Shown: in pieces, positions 33,040 to 36,850 of the stretch
How positions within the stretch are numbered: the stretch's first letter is position 1
Layout: each line of letters begins with the position of its first letter
Position numbers and translations under genes: made by a program
Notes under the pieces: model-generated
The model's database searches: none
Told to the model about the DNA's origin: nothing
What the model saw: only the letters and a program-made list of their open reading frames with translations
Source of the DNA: a bacterium
Lineage (GTDB): Bacteria; Myxococcota_A; UBA9160; SZUA-336
DNA: 36,850 nt
Assembly: GCA_024226335.1 (NCBI GenBank)
Contig: JAAELY010000421.1
Span: 1 to 36,850 of the forward strand
Direction: 5' to 3'

Positions 33040-33176
33040 AGTTGTGGTCCGAAGAATGTGCCCGATGCCTGTGAAGCCGGATCGAGAATTTCAGGCAACT
33101 CTGCGGGGCGCATTTCGGCCATCCCGCGCTGCTCGGAGGCCTCGACGGAGCCAAGCACATTCTCCGGACCACAACT
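33040..33176. repeat. 22-bp inverted repeat enclosing 93 bp
   Basis: The arms at 33040-33061 and 33155-33176 are reverse complements with one mismatch (core AGTTGTGGTCCG / CGGACCACAACT). CCCAT occurs just outside both arms, at slightly different distances. The inside has no gene. The arrangement between tetR and the aminotransferase gene resembles a small MITE-like element or a long operator/attenuator stem; no target-site duplication is clear. Confidence 0.6.
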
Positions 33177-33253
33177 CATGGGATCCCGCGAACCTCGATA
33201 TACTCCCGGGGACCGGAGCAGCTGTGTTGTGGCACCGGCCCATGGAGGACGAG

Positions 33254-34687
33254 ATGTCGAAAATCGACAGGAACTACGCCGACTTCGCGAGCATCATTCC
33301 CATGATCGAGGGCATCGACAACGGGCGCGTGCTCGGAATGGTGGCCGCCGAGTTCGAGCGTTACAAGGAGCGCACGCCGAAGAGCTTCGCACTACTGGAG
33401 CGGGCCAGGAAGCACATGATCAACGGTGTTCCCACCACCTGGCACTCCGATTGGGGCCTGCCCTATTCCTTCTATGTGGACCGGGCCAAGGACGCCACGC
33501 TCTGGGATATCGACGGCAACGAGTACGTCGATTTCAATCTGGCAGATACGCCCGCGATTTTCGGTCACTCCCCCGACAACCCGGTCACACGCGGGATCGC
33601 CGAACAGTTGCTCAACAACGGCGTGACCACGATGGCTCCCAATGAAGATGCCGTCGTCGTCAGCGAACTCCTGTCCGAACACTACGGACTTCCCTACTGG
33701 TACGTCACGATTTCGGCCAGCGACTCCGCGCGCAACGCCATCAACATCGCGCGTTCCATTACCGGTCGTTCCCGGATCCTGATGTTCAATCTGGCCTACC
33801 ACGGAACCGGCGACGAGACGCTGTGCTGGCGACCGCGACCGGACCAGCCCGTGACGCATCGCTGGTCCCATCTTCGCCCGGGAATCGATGCCGGTGCTCA
33901 CACGAGCGTGGCCGAGTTCAATGACCTCGATCAGGTTGAAGCGATCCTGAGCAAAGAGGATGTCGCGGTTCTCCTGACGGAGCCTCATCTTACCGACGGC
34001 GGCTTCACTCTCCCCGTCGACAACTGGCATGAGGGCCTGCGCGAACTCTGCACCCGTTACGGCACGTTGCTTCTGATCGACGAAACCCATACCCAGACCG
34101 CCGGCCCAGGTGGTTTGACCCGGGAATGGGGACTCTCGCCCGATCTGTTCATATCGGGCAAGTGCATCGCAGCCGGGCTGCCGGTCGGCGTGATCGGCAT
34201 GTCCGAAGCGGTGGCGCAGCGCTACGAGGCGCTGCTCAACGATGGCGATCCTTCGGCCATGGGCGGTTGCATGGGACAAGGCACCACCAACTCGGCCAAC
34301 GCACTCTGCTTGAAGGCGCTGCGCCTGTCGCTGGAACACAACTTCAGCGAAGAGACCTTCGCGAAGATGAACGCCAACATGGACACCATCGAGCGCGGAA
34401 TGAACGAGATGATCACCAAGCACGGCGCACCGTTTCGCACCGACCGCTTCGGCGCTCGGATGAACGTGTCGTTCCTGCCTGAAAAGGCCTACGACGCCAA
34501 ATACGCGTTGAAAAGCATCGGATTCGGCGGCCTGCACGAGTACTGGACCTACTACTGCCTCAACCGGGGTGTCCTGTTCATCCCCTTCTTCAATATGATC
34601 ATCACGAGCCCGTATCACAGCAACCAGAACTGCGAGCGCGTCGTACAGTTGTGGGACGAGGTCATCTCAAACCTCTTCGATCGTTAG
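33254..34687 (+). CDS. Class III PLP aminotransferase (glutamate-1-semialdehyde aminomutase-like)
   Basis: 477 residues. It has the fold-I class III features: ATLWDIDGNEYVDFNLADTP, SASDSARNAINIARSITGRS, LLIDETHTQTAGPGGLTREW (Asp/Glu binding the PLP ring) and K303 in LFISGKCIAAGLPVGV, the Schiff-base lysine. The TEPHLTDGGFTLP segment and the N-terminal start resemble GSA aminomutase-like proteins, but an essential haem gene is less likely here, because the neighbours are TauE/SafE and M20 genes rather than hem genes. ATG 33254 has GGAGG five bases upstream; ATG 33242 and long upstream reading are less likely. Natural substrate unknown; an omega-amine or beta-amino acid is possible. Confidence 0.85.
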   Translation: MSKIDRNYADFASIIPMIEGIDNGRVLGMVAAEFERYKERTPKSFALLERARKHMINGVPTTWHSDWGLPYSFYVDRAKDATLWDIDGNEYVDFNLADTPAIFGHSPDNPVTRGIAEQLLNNGVTTMAPNEDAVVVSELLSEHYGLPYWYVTISASDSARNAINIARSITGRSRILMFNLAYHGTGDETLCWRPRPDQPVTHRWSHLRPGIDAGAHTSVAEFNDLDQVEAILSKEDVAVLLTEPHLTDGGFTLPVDNWHEGLRELCTRYGTLLLIDETHTQTAGPGGLTREWGLSPDLFISGKCIAAGLPVGVIGMSEAVAQRYEALLNDGDPSAMGGCMGQGTTNSANALCLKALRLSLEHNFSEETFAKMNANMDTIERGMNEMITKHGAPFRTDRFGARMNVSFLPEKAYDAKYALKSIGFGGLHEYWTYYCLNRGVLFIPFFNMIITSPYHSNQNCERVVQLWDEVISNLFDR

Positions 34688-34718
34688 TTCCGGTTCTGCA
34701 ATCCTCGACTCCATTCCC

Positions 34719-35465
34719 GTGATCGACGATCCCTGGTTCTACGCCTGTGCCGTGGTTGCGGTGCTGATCCTGGGCATCGCAAAAGGCGGACTCGCGGGCG
34801 GCATCGGACTCGTCGCCGTACCGCTCATGTCGCTGACGATCGAGCCCGCACGAGCGGCCGCCATACTGCTGCCAGTGCTGATGTTGATGGACGTGGCGGC
34901 CCTGCGGCGCTACTGGGGTTTGTGGGACCGCCGCAATCTGATCACGACGGCACCCGGTGCCGTACTCGGCACGGCGGTCGGGTTCGCACTATTTGACCTT
35001 CTGTCACAGGACGCACTGCGGGTGATGGTCGGCGCGATCGCGATGGTCTACGCGCTGCGCTGGTGGCTGACCCGCGACGCGGGACCCGCTCGTGCCAGCG
35101 GTTTCCCCCGCGGAACCTTGTGGGCCGGCCTGGCGGGATTCACCAGCTTCAGCGTTCACGCCGGCGGGCCTCCGCTCCACGTCTACCTGCTTTCGCAACG
35201 CCTCGACAAGACGAGTTTCCAGGCGACCACAGTGGCGTTCTTCTTCGCGATCAACTGGCTCAAGCTCGGGCCGTACGCGTGGCTCGGCCAGCTGGACGGA
35301 TCCAACCTGGCCACTTCGTTGGTCCTGGCCCCACTCGCCCCGCTCGGCATCGTGCTCGGAGCCTGGCTCCATCACCGCATCGACGAGTTGATCTTCTTCC
35401 GCATCATCTACGCGTCTCTCATTGTGCTGGGCGCGAAATTGATTCACGCGGGGCTATTCGGGTAG
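34719..35465 (+). CDS. TauE/SafE-family permease
   Basis: 248 residues from GTG 34719, a membrane protein with about seven to eight helices. The two TauE/SafE half-repeats are visible: GIAKGGLAGGIGLVAVPLMS near the start and FTSFSVHAGGPPLHVYLLSQ after the middle. Family members export or import sulfite, sulfoacetate or other sulfur compounds, and sometimes organic anions. It starts 31 bp after the aminotransferase stop, so the two are likely co-transcribed; with the aminotransferase this could handle an amino sulfonate such as taurine, but that is speculation. It converges with the M20 gene across 40 bp, which holds a 10-bp direct repeat (CCACCGAGCG twice). Confidence 0.88.
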   Translation: MIDDPWFYACAVVAVLILGIAKGGLAGGIGLVAVPLMSLTIEPARAAAILLPVLMLMDVAALRRYWGLWDRRNLITTAPGAVLGTAVGFALFDLLSQDALRVMVGAIAMVYALRWWLTRDAGPARASGFPRGTLWAGLAGFTSFSVHAGGPPLHVYLLSQRLDKTSFQATTVAFFFAINWLKLGPYAWLGQLDGSNLATSLVLAPLAPLGIVLGAWLHHRIDELIFFRIIYASLIVLGAKLIHAGLFG

Positions 35466-35505
35466 CCCCTTCGAATACCACCGAGCGCGAACGCCACCGA
35501 GCGGA

Positions 35506-36687
35506 TCAGGCGCCGTTGAGGTAGCGCTCGGCAATCGCCGCGTGCAGGGCGATCCCGTGGGCCATCGCGTCTTCGTTGATTTGCATGCGATTGGAGTGAC
35601 ACGGCAAGGGGTGTTCGATGTCATCGGGGCGCGCACCCAGGAATAGCATCGCACCGGGAACCTTCTGGAGTACGAAGGAGAAGTCTTCGGCGCCCATCAT
35701 CGGCGTCGGCATCTGCACGGCCGCGTTCTCGCCGAATTGTTCGCGTGCCGTCTCGAGCGCGAGGTCCGTGGAATCGGCGTCATTCACGGTCACCGGGTAG
35801 CCGCGCACGATGTTCACCTCGGCTTCGACCTCGTGCGCTGCAGCTACACCCTTGGCAATGCGCTCGATACCCGCGTGCGCGCGCTCGCGCGCGCGTTCCG
35901 AAACACTGCGCAAAGTACCCGCCAGGCGCGCCGCCTCGGGGATCACATTGGTGGCGGTTCCCGCCTCGATCGTCGTGATCGTGAGCACCACGGGATCGAA
36001 GACATTGACCCGACGTGTAATGAACGACTGCAAAGCCTGGACAATTTCACACGAGACGGTGACCGGGTCGATCGCATCGTGGGGCATCGACGCGTGGCCG
36101 CCGCGCCCCTTCAGCTTGATCTCTAGCACATCGGCCGACGCCAGTAGCGCCCCGCTCCGGGTCGCCACCCTCCCGGCGCCCAGGCGAGGATCGATGTGGA
36201 TCGCGAACGCGGCATCGACGCCCTCGAGTACGCCTTCCCGAATCATGAAGTGCGCACCGGCGTGCCCCTCTTCACCGGGCTGGAACATGAAAACGATCTT
36301 GCCCGCAATCGCGTCTCGCCGGCCGGCCAGGAGCCGCGCAGCCCCGGCCAGCATCGCGACGTGAGAGTCGTGACCGCACGCGTGCATCGTATTCGCCGTC
36401 TTGGACGCGAATGGCAGTCCCGTGTCCTCGGGCATCGGCAGTGCATCCATGTCTCCGCGCAATAACACCGTCCGCCCGGGACGCCCACCCTGTAACACCG
36501 CCACGACGCCCGAAGTGCGCTCGTGCAGCGTGATCTCGAGATCGAGATCAGAGATCGAATCGAGCACGGCGCGACGCGTCTCGGGCAGCTCCAGCCCCAA
36601 CTCGGGGTTGGCGTGGATGCGCCGGCGCAGATCGATGGTACCGGGAAGCAACTGACGGGCGTCGTCGAGCAGGGTCGTCTTGTTCAT
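35506..36687 (-). CDS. M20-family amidohydrolase/carboxypeptidase
   Basis: 393 residues of the M20D (hippurate hydrolase/IAA-amino-acid hydrolase/AbgB-type) family. The two-metal site is visible: LLRGDMDALPMPEDTG, HACGHDSHVAMLAGAARLL (C104, H106 ligands), FMFQPGEEGHAGA (E139, E140, the catalytic and ligand Glu) and H164 in FAIHIDPRLGAG. The dimerisation domain (KGRGGHASMPHDAIDPV) and the C-terminal PMMGAEDFSFVLQ and ending HSN complete it. It cleaves the amide bond of an N-acyl amino acid or peptide-like conjugate. Start by ATG 36687; its Shine-Dalgarno is weak. It is transcribed toward the TauE/SafE gene. Confidence 0.93.
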   Translation of the reverse strand: MNKTTLLDDARQLLPGTIDLRRRIHANPELGLELPETRRAVLDSISDLDLEITLHERTSGVVAVLQGGRPGRTVLLRGDMDALPMPEDTGLPFASKTANTMHACGHDSHVAMLAGAARLLAGRRDAIAGKIVFMFQPGEEGHAGAHFMIREGVLEGVDAAFAIHIDPRLGAGRVATRSGALLASADVLEIKLKGRGGHASMPHDAIDPVTVSCEIVQALQSFITRRVNVFDPVVLTITTIEAGTATNVIPEAARLAGTLRSVSERARERAHAGIERIAKGVAAAHEVEAEVNIVRGYPVTVNDADSTDLALETAREQFGENAAVQMPTPMMGAEDFSFVLQKVPGAMLFLGARPDDIEHPLPCHSNRMQINEDAMAHGIALHAAIAERYLNGA

Positions 36688-36706
36688 GACGCGATTCTAC
36701 ACGTAG

Positions 36707-36850
36707 ATGCGGAGCCGCGTGACAGGAGAACAGAATTCCCCCACCGAATACCGCGTTTGCTCTAGCATGGGAACCCGTATCACAATTGCGGTAGTCCCTG
36801 AGCCGACAACGTTCGTGCTCCTGGCCGTTTCCCTTGGCGGCTTTGCGGTA
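36707..36850 (+). pseudogene. PEP-CTERM sorting-signal fragment (runs off window)
   Basis: From the in-frame stop at 36704 the frame is open to the window edge. After two Met codons (36707, 36767) it reads VVPEPTTFVLLAVSLGGFAV, a textbook PEP-CTERM tail start (V-P-E-P then a hydrophobic helix); the basic end would lie beyond the window. A real PEP-CTERM protein has a signal peptide and a long body before this motif, but here only about 20-40 residues precede it, next to the start of the M20 gene. It is therefore most likely the tail of a decayed gene or of one with a frameshift, though a short protein cannot be excluded. Confidence 0.55.

Noticed and set aside
32894-33253. Long upstream extension of the aminotransferase reading frame
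   Set aside because: It overlaps tetR in another frame, crosses the inverted repeat and has no protein character; the fold begins after a good Shine-Dalgarno at 33254.
1-36850. CRISPR array, rRNA or complete insertion sequence
   Set aside because: No regularly spaced repeats, rRNA signatures, or transposase gene with terminal repeats were seen.

Overview
The window is a GC-rich, densely coded bacterial chromosome segment. It has no rRNA, no tRNA that I could recognise, no CRISPR array and no complete mobile element. Three things point to a free-living aerobic, deltaproteobacterial-type soil or aquatic bacterium (Myxococcota/Binatota-like): many O2-dependent and xenobiotic or lipid-type catabolic enzymes, PEP-CTERM-like sorting tails, and a 2-oxoacid:ferredoxin oxidoreductase joined to an Nfn-type module. 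That placement is inference from gene content; nothing in the window fixes the taxon.

Layout. Positions 1-3960 hold the end of a double-hotdog (MaoC-like) gene followed by a decay zone: a wrecked membrane histidine kinase, its intact response regulator, a second stand-alone receiver protein, and an internally deleted beta-lactamase-family hydrolase. Positions 3970-17500 are a patchwork of small-molecule and lipid catabolism genes on both strands: three SDR oxidoreductases, a fatty acyl desaturase, a three-gene minus-strand run (COQ4-like protein, ferritin-like protein, Rieske oxygenase), a ThDP lyase/synthase, a thiolase-like protein without the usual cysteine, a phosphotriesterase-family hydrolase, a GST and a subfamily-I haloalkane dehalogenase. 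Positions 17551-19550 are a LemA/TPM envelope cluster. A phytanoyl-CoA-dioxygenase-like gene and a secreted matrixin-like protease with a secreted partner follow.

Positions 22540-30349 form one tight minus-strand operon: NfnA-like, NfnB/GltD-like, KorA (gamma-alpha fusion), KorB, then a 746-residue protein that ends in a single-cluster ferredoxin domain and contains what looks like a degenerate pyruvate:ferredoxin-oxidoreductase ThDP domain. I read this as a module that moves electrons from oxidation of a 2-oxoacid-CoA substrate, through ferredoxin, to NAD(P). The first reading frame of the operon carries, in frame ahead of the NfnA core, about 69 residues that resemble the N-terminal domain of a phage-type tyrosine recombinase. 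That suggests a past integration or rearrangement at the operon head.

Positions 30661-36850 hold a membrane-anchored SDR and a DoxX-like protein divergent from a TetR regulator (with overlapping promoters and two near-identical half-sites 21 bp apart), a 22-bp inverted-repeat element, a class III aminotransferase, a TauE/SafE permease, an M20 amidohydrolase and, at the very edge, a piece of a PEP-CTERM sorting signal.

Most promising leads: the Kor-Nfn-pseudo-PFOR operon with its recombinase-derived leader, and the COQ4-like/ferritin-like/Rieske operon behind a perfect 14-bp palindrome.
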